Below, in pieces: positions 56,787 through 64,000 of a DNA stretch of 64,000 nucleotides. The notes under the pieces are model-generated. The model was given only the letters and a program-made list of their open reading frames with translations. It had not been told where the DNA came from and ran no database searches. Position numbers and translations under genes: made by a program. Source of the DNA: an uncultured Pseudoxanthomonas sp. (GTDB lineage Bacteria > Pseudomonadota > Gammaproteobacteria > Xanthomonadales > Xanthomonadaceae). The stretch is from NCBI RefSeq assembly GCF_946886695.1, contig NZ_CAMPJD010000011.1, positions 1 to 64,000 of the forward strand, read 5' to 3'. Positions within the stretch are counted from its first letter, which is position 1. The number at the start of each line of letters is the position of its first letter.

Positions 56787-58202
56787 CTACGTCAATCGAT
56801 GGGGAAGATGGACACTGGCGCGCAGTCCGCCGTTGCTGCGGTTCGACAGCCATACATCGCCACCGTGTGCGAGTGCCGTGGATTTCACGGATGCCAGGCC
56901 CAGGCCGATTCCGCCTGTGGCCCGATTTCGTGAGGCATCCCCGCGCACGAAGGGCATGAACAATTGCGCTTCCTGCAGGGGATCGATGCCGGGACCGTCG
57001 TCGTCCACCTGCAGGCGGTAACCGTCCCGCTCTGCCGTCAGCGCGAGCCGCGCCCGTTGTCCGTACTTGAGCGCGTTGTCGACCAGATTGGCCACCATGC
57101 GGCGCAGCGACAGCGGGTCGCCTTTCATCGGTGCAGGCGAACCGTGGGCAAGCTGCACGTCGTGTCCGATATCGCGCAGGTTGTCGACCACGCTTTCCAC
57201 CAGCAGGCGCAGATCGAGTGACTCGTGCGCGCGCAGGCGATTCTGGTCGTGGATGAATTCCAGCGTCGCATCGATCATCTGCGACATCTCGGCGATGTCG
57301 GCGCTGGCCTTGGCGCGGCCCTCGGCCGGCAGCGCATCCAGCCGGAACGCCAGCCGCGCGAGCGGTGTGCGCAGGTCGTGCGCGATCGCGCCGGCCATTT
57401 CGCTGCGCTCCTGCAGCAGCCGGTCGAGGCGGGCCTGCATCGCATTGAAGGCGGCGGCCGCGCTGGCGATCTCGCTGGGACCTGTCAGCGGCAACGCCGG
57501 CGCGCCGGTCTCGCGCCCCATGCGGTCGGCGGCACGCGTGAACTCGCGGATCGGTGCGGCCAGGGCGCGCGAGAACCACCATGCCAGCGGCAGCAGGGCC
57601 AGCATGCCGGCCAGGAACAGCGTCGCCAGCCGGGTGATGAAGCTCGCGCGGTTGCGCGTGTTCTCGACGACCCGCCAGCGCCCGTCGGCCTGACGGAATG
57701 CCGCCACGAAGTCGCCCCGCAGCGGCGCATCAGGCCGCCAGCCCGGCGGGAACCGTTGCGTACCCGGGTTGCCCACGTCCTCCGGCGCAAGTGCGGGTCC
57801 TGCCAGCGGCGGTGCCTGGATGCCGTCGCCGGGCATCGGAGGCGGGCCGGCGGGCATACGCGGCGCGGGAGAGAACGGCTGGGGGCCTTGCAGGTGGTAG
57901 AAGCGCACGTGTTGTGCGTCGCTGCCAAGCCATTGCGCCAGCAGGTCACGGACGAAGGGCGAGGCGCGATAGCGTGCTGGATCGGGCGCGGGGGGCTGCC
58001 CGGCGTCGTAGACCATCAGGTCCGGGCCGGTGGCGGGCATGCGCGACGACAGCAGGGCCGTCAGTTCGCTGAAGGCGATGCCGTCGACCGGCGGGCGGTA
58101 CAGCAGCACCGCCATGCCGATCGCGTACGCCACCACCAGTGCCGCGAGCAGCAGGAGGAAGGTCCGCGCGAAGAGCGGAAGGCGACGCAGGCGCGCGCTC
58201 AC
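56787..58202 (-). CDS. Sensor histidine kinase
   Basis: A 471-residue membrane kinase. Helix 1 is at about residues 12-34 and helix 2 at about 190-207. The roughly 150-residue periplasmic domain between them is rich in proline and methionine (PQPFSPAPRMPAGPPPMPG). HAMP is followed by the phosphoacceptor box MAGAIAHDLRTPLARL (His275), the N box MVANLVDNALKYG, and G boxes DDDGPGIDP and GGIGLGLASV. The Met/Pro-rich sensor resembles metal or envelope-stress sensors, an inference. GTG start overlaps the response regulator stop by 4 bases (GTGA). Confidence 0.92.
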   Translation of the reverse strand: MSARLRRLPLFARTFLLLLAALVVAYAIGMAVLLYRPPVDGIAFSELTALLSSRMPATGPDLMVYDAGQPPAPDPARYRASPFVRDLLAQWLGSDAQHVRFYHLQGPQPFSPAPRMPAGPPPMPGDGIQAPPLAGPALAPEDVGNPGTQRFPPGWRPDAPLRGDFVAAFRQADGRWRVVENTRNRASFITRLATLFLAGMLALLPLAWWFSRALAAPIREFTRAADRMGRETGAPALPLTGPSEIASAAAAFNAMQARLDRLLQERSEMAGAIAHDLRTPLARLAFRLDALPAEGRAKASADIAEMSQMIDATLEFIHDQNRLRAHESLDLRLLVESVVDNLRDIGHDVQLAHGSPAPMKGDPLSLRRMVANLVDNALKYGQRARLALTAERDGYRLQVDDDGPGIDPLQEAQLFMPFVRGDASRNRATGGIGLGLASVKSTALAHGGDVWLSNRSNGGLRASVHLPHRLT

Positions 58203-58924
58203 CGGCGCACCACGGACGGCAGCAGCATGTAGCCTTCGTTGCGGACCGTGCGGATCATCTCCTTGCCGCCGCGCTCGCTGAGCTTGCGGCGCAGGCGGCT
58301 GACCTGGCTGTCGATCGCGCGATCATAGACGTCGACGTTGTGGCCGCGCGCGTAGTCCAGCAGCTGGTCGCGGCTCAGGACACGCTGCGGGTGCTCGACG
58401 AAAGTGCGCAGCAGGGTGAACTCGCCATCGGACAGCACGATGTGCGTGGCCGTGGGATCGCGCAGCTCCCGCCGCGCGACATCCAGGCTCCAGCCGTCGA
58501 AACGGTATTGCAGTCCGCTCGCCGATGCAGGTGCGGGCTCGTCGTCGGTCGGCGGGGGATTGCGCCGGAGCAGAGCGCGCACGCGCGCCAGCAATTCGCG
58601 CGGATTGCAGGGTTTGGCAAGGTAGTCGTCTGCGCCGACTTCCAGCCCGATGATGCGATCGGTGTCCGTGCCCAGCGCGCTGAGCATGATGACCGGAGGA
58701 CCGGCTTCGCTCGCAAGCCGCCGCGCGGCCGACAGGCCATCCTCGCCCGGCATCATCACGTCCAGTACCACGAGGTCGGGACGCCGTCGGGCGATCGCCT
58801 CGCGCATCGAGGCGACATCGGCCGCCACGTCCACGCGATACCCGTGTTCGCGCAGGAAATCGCCAATCAGGGTGCGCAGTTCGGGGTCGTCATCGACGAC
58901 CAGGATGTAGGAGCTCAGGTCCAT
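58199..58924 (-). CDS. OmpR-family response regulator
   Basis: A 241-residue two-domain regulator. Receiver domain acidic pocket is at DDDP (residues 11-14), phosphoacceptor D55 in LVVLDVMMPGEDG, and the conserved Lys in DDYLAKPCNPREL. The winged-helix DNA-binding domain follows from about residue 140 (LSDGEFTLLRTFVEHPQRVLSRDQLL, IDSQVSRLRRKL). It is first in the operon and translationally coupled to its kinase. The 283-base gap upstream, divergent from the glycosyltransferase, should hold its promoter. Confidence 0.95.
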   Translation of the reverse strand: MDLSSYILVVDDDPELRTLIGDFLREHGYRVDVAADVASMREAIARRRPDLVVLDVMMPGEDGLSAARRLASEAGPPVIMLSALGTDTDRIIGLEVGADDYLAKPCNPRELLARVRALLRRNPPPTDDEPAPASASGLQYRFDGWSLDVARRELRDPTATHIVLSDGEFTLLRTFVEHPQRVLSRDQLLDYARGHNVDVYDRAIDSQVSRLRRKLSERGGKEMIRTVRNEGYMLLPSVVRR

Positions 58925-59207
58925 CTTGCAGCGTCGCAGCAGCGTTCGTGGGAAGTATGCGCCATTCCCTGACCGGCCCTGCCCCGGAAAAGAAGCCGCC
59001 ACGCGGCGTGGCGGCAAGGATTCCTTGGGATCGAGGACACGGTTGGTCTGGCGCCAACATGGAGGCAGCCTGCCCTGCATGCGTGCCGTCGATGTGTCGG
59101 CATGTGGCGGCGTGTGTCGCAGCCCGGAGGGTGCGGTGACACGCACGGGCAAATGCATGCGACATGGCGCACGCAGGCTGCGACTTCCCCCGACACCGGC
59201 GCATGCC

Positions 59208-60218
59208 ATGCCCGCTCCCTCCCTGCGCCTGCTCACCCGCGACAACGGGGTTGGCCTCAGTCGCGACCTGCGGTTGATGGCGGAAGGCCTGTTCCAGGCA
59301 GGCTTCGACTGCGAACGGGTGGCTTTCGGCGCGGGTGGGCGCTCGGGCAAGGCGATGGAACTGGACCTGTGGGTACGCCGGCTTCGGCATGGCCGGGCCG
59401 ATCTGCAGATCTTCCTGGAGCGCATCTACCCGCGTTGCCTGCCGCTGTCGAAGCGCAACGTGTTGGTGCCCAATCCCGAGTGGCTGCTCGACAAGTGGCG
59501 TCCGCTGCTGCCGCGGTTCGACCTGGTCCTGTGCAAGACGCGGCATGCGCAGCGCATCTTCGAAGCGCGGGGATGCCCGACGGCGTACATCGGCTTCAGC
59601 AGCGAAGATCGGCGTGATGTGTCGGTGCCGCGCGAGCGCGCCTTCTTCCATCTCGCCGGCAGCAGTGCGGCCAAGGGCACCGAAGTGCTGCTGACGGCAT
59701 GGCGCCGGCATCCGGAGTGGCCGCGGTTGACGGTCGTCCAGGCCGAGCGCCACGCGCGCCGCGGGCCGGCGGCAACGAACATCGAGCACCGGATCGGCTA
59801 CCTCGACGACGGCACGTTGCGCTGGCTGCAGAACCGGCACGTATTCCATGTGTGCCCGTCGGAGGTGGAAGGATACGGGCACTATCTCGTCGAGGCGATG
59901 AGTGTCGGGGCCATCGTGTTGGCCACCGATGCGGCGCCGATGAACGAACACGTGACGCGCGATCGAGGCGTGATGATCGGCGCAAGACCCGGGCGTCGGC
60001 AGGGCCTGGCCCTGACCCATGACGTGACCGTTGAAGCCATTGAACAGGCCGTCGACTACGCGCTGTGCCTCACCGGACTGCAGCGTGCAGCGATGGCTGA
60101 GGCCGCGCGCACGCACTACCTGGCCAGCCGCCGTCAGTTCCATGCGCGCATGCGGGCCATTGTCCCTGCGCTTATGGGCGACGCTGCGCGGCGCGTGGTC
60201 GCGGATTGTGCGCCGTGA
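59208..60218 (+). CDS. GT-B glycosyltransferase (GT1/GT4-like)
   Basis: A 336-residue glycosyltransferase. The C-terminal donor domain shows FFHLAGSSAAKGTEVLLTAW, LRWLQNRHVFHVCPSEVEGYGHYLVEAMSVGAIVLATDAAPMNE, the E-x7-E type signature of GT4 enzymes. The N-terminal acceptor domain is variable. The ATG at 59208 gives the conserved start MPAPSLRLLTRDNGVGLSRD; the frame is open further upstream but without supporting features. Its stop overlaps the sulfotransferase start by 4 bases (GTGA), so the product sugar may be sulfated. Acceptor unknown. Confidence 0.75.
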   Translation: MPAPSLRLLTRDNGVGLSRDLRLMAEGLFQAGFDCERVAFGAGGRSGKAMELDLWVRRLRHGRADLQIFLERIYPRCLPLSKRNVLVPNPEWLLDKWRPLLPRFDLVLCKTRHAQRIFEARGCPTAYIGFSSEDRRDVSVPRERAFFHLAGSSAAKGTEVLLTAWRRHPEWPRLTVVQAERHARRGPAATNIEHRIGYLDDGTLRWLQNRHVFHVCPSEVEGYGHYLVEAMSVGAIVLATDAAPMNEHVTRDRGVMIGARPGRRQGLALTHDVTVEAIEQAVDYALCLTGLQRAAMAEAARTHYLASRRQFHARMRAIVPALMGDAARRVVADCAP

Positions 60219-61234
60219 ACCCGCGGCGCCTGCAGCAGCACGCCCGCCTCGCGGACGCATTGCGCGAAGCAGCCGACCCGTCAGGGCACGGCCACGTCCG
60301 GCGCCGGGTATTTCTGGTGGGATGCCCGCGCTCGGGCACGACGCTGCTTCAATCGCTGTTGCATGCGCACCGTCATATCCGGTCCCTGCCCGAAACGCAC
60401 TTCCTGCCGCGGCTGCTGGGCAGCGAGGAGCATCGCCGCAGCGCAGCCGACTTGCCTCGTGGTCCCGTGGCCTCCCTGAAGTGCTGGCGACGCGAAGCGC
60501 TTGCGACGTGGGGCCTGGTCGATCCGCGTCGCGCTGCGCGTGCGTGGGCGTTCCTTCGCGAACTGGACCTTCCGGCTCACGTGCCCGACGAGGGTCGGGG
60601 GCGCCTGCGCACGCAGATGCAGGCCTTCGTCCGTACGCTGGACGCGCATGCGCTGGTCGTGCACAAGCCCGTCTGGGTGGAGAAGACGCCCGATCACCTG
60701 TTCTACATCGATGGCCTGCGTGCGCATGTGGCCGACGCACGCTTCATACACATCGAGCGTGACGGCAGGCAGGTGGTGGAATCGCTCTATCGCGCCGCCC
60801 GCGAGCATCCCGATTGGAGGCCGTTCCTGTCGCTGGAGAAGTGCGTCGACCGCTGGGACACCGCGCGACAGGAAAGCGAGCGCTGGCGCGGCGATCCGCG
60901 GCACCTGCACGTGAGCTATGAAGCATTGGTGCGTGAGCCGCGCGAAAGCATGGCGCGCGTGCTGGCGTTCCTCGGGTGCGAGCCCGACGACACGCTGTGG
61001 TCGCGTTACCGCGCGATGGCGGGCGGCCTGATCCGCGCGGACGAGCCATGGAAAGCGGGCAACCTGCAGCCCCTTCGTGCCCGCGATGCATTCGGCAACG
61101 TTCTTGATGCGTCGCAGCGCTGCTGGGTAGAGTCCGCGCTCGCCGCCCGTGCAGGCAAGTGCGCGGTCGCGCATGCGTCTGCACCCGGTGCGACGGCGCT
61201 GACACACGCCGGCATCCGCGCGCCACATGCATGA
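60215..61234 (+). CDS. PAPS-dependent sulfotransferase family protein
   Basis: A 339-residue protein of the sulfotransferase superfamily. The 5'-phosphosulfate loop VFLVGCPRSGTTLLQSLL is at residues 32-49. The later ARFIHIERDGRQVVESLY is the 3'-phosphate binding strand-helix and W-EKTPDH precedes it, as in bacterial Sulfotransfer_1/3 enzymes. It would transfer sulfate from PAPS to a carbohydrate or lipid. The GTG start at 60215 overlaps the glycosyltransferase stop, tying it to that enzyme. No PAPS synthesis genes are in the window. Confidence 0.82.
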   Translation: MNPRRLQQHARLADALREAADPSGHGHVRRRVFLVGCPRSGTTLLQSLLHAHRHIRSLPETHFLPRLLGSEEHRRSAADLPRGPVASLKCWRREALATWGLVDPRRAARAWAFLRELDLPAHVPDEGRGRLRTQMQAFVRTLDAHALVVHKPVWVEKTPDHLFYIDGLRAHVADARFIHIERDGRQVVESLYRAAREHPDWRPFLSLEKCVDRWDTARQESERWRGDPRHLHVSYEALVREPRESMARVLAFLGCEPDDTLWSRYRAMAGGLIRADEPWKAGNLQPLRARDAFGNVLDASQRCWVESALAARAGKCAVAHASAPGATALTHAGIRAPHA

Positions 61235-61370
61235 GCCATGCTGCATCCCTGTTCCGCCCGGCATGGAGGGACGACGCGGTGGCCACCCTCTCCCACGTCC
61301 CGTTCCGTCCCCCCGTGCCGGCACTGTGGCGACATCATCCTTCCCTTCCGTGACCCTGCGAGGAGATCCT

Positions 61371-61721
61371 TTGTCCTACGTCCCGTTCTTTCGTGGCCTG
61401 GCTCTTGCCGGAATGGCCTTCGGCCTAGCGGCCTGCTGCACGTCTCTCCCGCCGCCGCACCGTCCGCCGCCCCCGTTCGGGCCGGGCGGCCCGCCACCGC
61501 ATGCGCGAGGCCATGGCGGCATGCCGCTCCCGTCCACCGACTTTGAAGAAGCGGTCGAGGCCTGCGCGGACGAACTCGATCTGCCGCCGCCATCCTCCGG
61601 TGATCGACATGCACCTCCGGCTTTGACCGACGACCAGCACGCGCTGCTGGATGCGTGCCTCGGGGAGCAGGGTTTCGTGCCTCGATCCCACCCGCCCGAA
61701 GACGAAGAAGATCCGGCGTGA
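61371..61721 (+). CDS. Small proline-rich lipoprotein
   Basis: A 116-residue protein. GAGGAG stands 5-6 bases before TTG 61371, which decides this unusual start; no ATG is available. The leader (FFRGLALAGMAFGLAACC) ends in a lipobox, LAAC. A Pro/Gly/His-rich stretch follows, then a segment with two Cys (VEACADEL, LLDACLGEQGF) that resembles a small helical pair with one disulphide, and an acidic end. It is not recognised as a named family. It lies 136 bases after the sulfotransferase. Confidence 0.6.
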   Translation: MSYVPFFRGLALAGMAFGLAACCTSLPPPHRPPPPFGPGGPPPHARGHGGMPLPSTDFEEAVEACADELDLPPPSSGDRHAPPALTDDQHALLDACLGEQGFVPRSHPPEDEEDPA

Positions 61722-61772
61722 TCCCATCGCCGTATCCGGACTGCGAGCGATCGCCTGCCATCATGGCCTTGC

Positions 61773-62780
61773 GTGCCATCTGAGCGTGATGTGCGTGCCT
61801 GCGTGCCAACGCAGGGGCTGACAACGGACGTGCTGGACCGCCTCATCGCAGGCGCCGCCAGCGCGGCCGTGGTGGCGCTTGCGTTGCTGGTACTGATGTC
61901 CCAGCGTCCCGTGTCGCAAGGGGAAGGAATGGAGGAGCCGTCGTTGCGGCTGCGTTTCATCACCCGCGATCGTGCGGCGGATGAGCGACCGCCCCAGTCC
62001 ACGCATACCGATGCCGCGTCACGCGGCGGTGCCGCATCGCCGGTCCGTCCAGTCGCGTCCTCCACATCGCAGACCCCTGTATCCGCACGACAGACAGAGC
62101 CGCGCTCCGTACTCTACGAGCGCGACGGACGCCTTCGCGTGCCAGATGGCATCGGCACGCCATCATCCGCGCCAGGTCGGCCACCCGGCAGCGCACCCGG
62201 CGCGCGGCAGGCGGATGCGCGCGGTCCGTTCGATCGCATCAACCCGATCGACTATCGGGAGACCCGCTTCGATCGCGCATGGCGGGGAAAGGGCACCGCC
62301 GGCGATGTCGCACTGGAGAATGCGCATGGTTCGGTGACCGGCGGCGCGGTGAGCATACCGCTCGGCACAGGAGACCAACCCGCACGTGCGAGACCACCCC
62401 CGTCGGTGCGCTTCAACCCCGCGCTGCACGAGCGGGTGGCGGACCTGGGCAGCGAAGCCACCGGCGATGCCTACAAGGCCGCGCCGATCGTAGAGAAGCC
62501 GGCGCCCGGGCTCGATGGCGCGGCCAGTCGGGCCATCCGCGAGCAACTGGCGATCCTCGGACAGGATTTTGCCCACTGCCGGGCGTCGCTGCTTGCCGAG
62601 TTCGCACGGCCGGTGCGCCTGCACCTGTCGCAGCTCGAAGGCATCGAGTACGCCTTCGCCCACGGTGCCGATCCCGTGCGTGCCGAACATCTGTTGCCGC
62701 GTGAAGCGGACATGGCCTACACGCTGGCGTGGCGCGCCGTATGGCACGCCCGCCAGAAACTCGCCGCGTGCAGTCGCTGA
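61773..62780 (+). CDS. Hypothetical single-pass membrane protein
   Basis: A 335-residue protein with one N-terminal transmembrane helix (about residues 24-43, LIAGAASAAVVALALLVLMS), a long low-complexity Ser/Pro/Arg-rich periplasmic linker, and a compact C-terminal region (FDRINPIDYRETRFDRAWRGKG; LGQDFAHCRASLLAEFARPV; YTLAWRAVWHARQKLAAC). I do not recognise it. Start is GTG 61773, or GTG 61791 in the same frame; neither has a clear ribosome-binding site. It follows the lipoprotein gene by 51 bases and converges on the deacetylase gene. Confidence 0.6.
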   Translation: MPSERDVRACVPTQGLTTDVLDRLIAGAASAAVVALALLVLMSQRPVSQGEGMEEPSLRLRFITRDRAADERPPQSTHTDAASRGGAASPVRPVASSTSQTPVSARQTEPRSVLYERDGRLRVPDGIGTPSSAPGRPPGSAPGARQADARGPFDRINPIDYRETRFDRAWRGKGTAGDVALENAHGSVTGGAVSIPLGTGDQPARARPPPSVRFNPALHERVADLGSEATGDAYKAAPIVEKPAPGLDGAASRAIREQLAILGQDFAHCRASLLAEFARPVRLHLSQLEGIEYAFAHGADPVRAEHLLPREADMAYTLAWRAVWHARQKLAACSR

Positions 62781-62805
62781 AAGCGGCGCAGTCTTTGCGC
62801 GCGCA

Positions 62806-63612
62806 CTAGGGCCCGGCGTCCTTCGCCGCACGTACGCGGGCGACGTGCTGCATGATGTCCACGAACGGCGCCACCCAGTACACGTCCGGATGGGCAGCCA
62901 GGTGCCGCAGCAATGCTTCGTGTGCGTCGCTGGAGACGGCGAGGTGGTCGCCGCCGATGCCATGGAAGGTGAAGTTGACCATCGTGCCCCTTCGCGTCGC
63001 CTCTTCGACGCGCGCGATCAGCGCTTCGCCGGTCACCTCGACCGGAACGTCGACCGGCACCGCCATCGGATCGAGTGTCGCCATGTCCTCGATCACGCCG
63101 CCCTGTCCCAGCTTGATCGCCACGAATGCCGACGCGATGGCGTCGACATAGTTGCCGTCGCGAGCCTGTGTATCTCCGCAGGGCACGGTCATGGTCCGTT
63201 CGTGTCTGCCATCCAGCGCGGCCAGCATGATATTCGCCAGCAGCACCTGGTCGCGCATCTGCGCCACGGTGACGCTGTCGAGATCGCGGTGCGCCTCCAC
63301 CCAGTCGCGATCGGGCCGGGAGCCCGAGCATTGGTGGAACAGGCTGTGGTTTCCCAACTCATGGCCGTTGCGTGCGGCGGACACCCACTCCTGCTGCCGC
63401 GTACGCACCGTGTCGGAGGACAGCGTCAGGTAGAACGTACCCTTCAGGCCGTGGCGGTCGAGCGCGGGGATTGCGTTGTCCAGTTGCGACGGAACCGCAT
63501 CGTCGTAGGCCAGGCTCACGGCTGCACGACGTCCGTCGGGCCACGCGAAAGCATCTGCGGCGGAGGTGGGTGCACCCGGCAGCAGCAGCAACAGGACAAG
63601 CAACGGACGCAT
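62806..63612 (-). CDS. Exported polysaccharide deacetylase (NodB homology domain)
   Basis: A 268-residue exported CE4-type enzyme. Signal peptide MRPLLVLLLLLPGAPTSAADA is followed by the first motif AAVSLAYDDAVPSQLDNAIPAL (catalytic/metal Asp at 37-38; the usual TFDDG reads AYDDA) and the metal-binding histidines H89 and H93 in ELGNHSLFHQ. VPCGDTQ takes the place of the common R.P.G motif, and VNFTFHGIGGDHLAV contains the late histidine. It probably deacetylates or otherwise hydrolyses a glycan in the periplasm or outside. Its stop is 24 bases from the convergent gene. Confidence 0.8.
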   Translation of the reverse strand: MRPLLVLLLLLPGAPTSAADAFAWPDGRRAAVSLAYDDAVPSQLDNAIPALDRHGLKGTFYLTLSSDTVRTRQQEWVSAARNGHELGNHSLFHQCSGSRPDRDWVEAHRDLDSVTVAQMRDQVLLANIMLAALDGRHERTMTVPCGDTQARDGNYVDAIASAFVAIKLGQGGVIEDMATLDPMAVPVDVPVEVTGEALIARVEEATRRGTMVNFTFHGIGGDHLAVSSDAHEALLRHLAAHPDVYWVAPFVDIMQHVARVRAAKDAGP

Positions 63613-63636
63613 GGCGGACTCCCCTCAGCCGTGTGG

Positions 63637-64000
63637 TCAGTTCACCAGGGTCTGGATCGCGCGCGCCGGGATGGTGACCACGGCCGAGGCCTGGCCTACA
63701 TAGAAGTTGTAGGCGATCTCCTTGTCGGTGGGGTTCATCACGACCGTGGCCAGGCGTCCGTCGGGATTGGCGAAGGACGTCGCCAGCAGGGTGCTGCGGC
63801 TGGTGGCGGTGCTGACGCGACGTGCTTCGGGACGGATGAACTTCGAGAAGTGCCCGATGTAGTAGTAGCTGGGTGTGTAGATCAGCTCACCGGTGCGTGT
63901 ATCGGCGTGCAGCGGCGCGAAGCAGTAGTTGCCCACGTGGTTGGGGCCACCTTTCTCGTCCAGCAGCATGTTCCAGTCGGTCCAGCCGACAGCGCCGTTG
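63637..64000 (-). CDS. C-terminal part of a GH30-type glycoside hydrolase (runs off the window)
   Basis: The frame is open to the window edge, so only about the last 120 residues are present. GWTDWNMLLDEKGGPNHVGN, then YCFAPLHADTRTGELIYTPSYYYIGHFSKFIRP and a C-terminal beta-domain (LATVVMNPTDKEIAYNFYV, VVTIPARAIQTLVN) match the end of GH30 glucosylceramidase/endo-glucanase-like enzymes. Catalytic residues lie outside the window. It ends 24 bases before the deacetylase start and is likely co-transcribed with it. Confidence 0.8.
   Translation of the reverse strand, partial: NGAVGWTDWNMLLDEKGGPNHVGNYCFAPLHADTRTGELIYTPSYYYIGHFSKFIRPEARRVSTATSRSTLLATSFANPDGRLATVVMNPTDKEIAYNFYVGQASAVVTIPARAIQTLVN

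Noticed and set aside
58890..60740. 616-codon minus-strand frame opposite the glycosyltransferase and sulfotransferase
   Set aside because: The plus-strand genes carry clear GT4 and PAPS motifs; the antisense frame has none.

Overview
The window is chromosomal DNA from a high-GC gammaproteobacterium. It most likely belongs to the Xanthomonadaceae/Lysobacteraceae (Pseudoxanthomonas, Luteimonas or Stenotrophomonas-like). I infer this from protein styles typical of the family: a TopA with a Lys/Ala-rich tail, GYF_2/RDD proteins, DUF3667 and DUF4124 proteins, a short OpgH, a YncD-type TonB receptor and a REP-like palindrome. The genus is a guess. No phage, IS element, CRISPR array or rRNA was seen.

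Layout. 1-5.5 kb: secreted M19 dipeptidase, PF10118-type metalloprotein, heat-shock sigma factor rpoH behind a sigma-E-like promoter, an unusual four-repeat periplasmic protein and a DUF1203 protein. 5.4-10.3 kb (minus): priA coupled to an MHS-type transporter, then a type II NADH dehydrogenase. 10.3-12.4 kb: a spacer with two facing perfect DnaA boxes, a sigma-region-4-like membrane protein coupled to a DUF3106 protein, then a REP-like palindrome. 12.4-17.1 kb: DUF3667, MATE exporter, sppA. 17.1-18.9 kb: a 21-bp-period minisatellite, then a ParD-like gene translationally coupled to a complete methionine aminopeptidase behind a near-perfect 24-bp palindrome. 18.9-22.4 kb: EF-Tu-like small protein, tiny lipoprotein, SDR, anchored hypothetical protein, DJ-1/PfpI protein.

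22.4-35.7 kb is the classical genome-maintenance and translation cluster. On the minus strand it reads LysM protein - dprA - smg - (three GYF_2 proteins) - topA - tsaC - two DUF4124 proteins. Divergent to it is def-fmt-rsmB. The three GYF_2 genes sit between smg and topA, and one of them fuses GYF_2 to a type IV-pilin-like segment. 35.9-48.3 kb is a cell-envelope region: O-antigen ligase, several GT2 glycosyltransferases, a UDP-xylose synthase-type decarboxylase, a CDP-glycerol phosphotransferase-like enzyme, a GT9 heptosyltransferase, two bacterial PH-domain membrane proteins, a Sel1-like exported protein and a lipid A acyltransferase. 48.4-54.5 kb: dtd, rpoD with a strong extended -10 promoter, opgD-opgH, and a CAU tRNA whose 5' half overlaps the end of opgH. 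54.6-64 kb: TonB receptor, convergent two-component system, a glycosyltransferase-sulfotransferase pair, small lipoprotein, hypothetical membrane protein, NodB-type deacetylase and the C-terminal part of a GH30-like glycosidase running off the end.

Many genes are joined by ATGA, GTGA or TGATG overlaps, so translational coupling is the rule. The best candidates for undescribed biology are the ParD-like/methionine aminopeptidase module with its operator, the adjacent minisatellite, the four-repeat His-rich periplasmic protein, the GYF_2-pilin fusion and the paired DnaA boxes upstream of priA.
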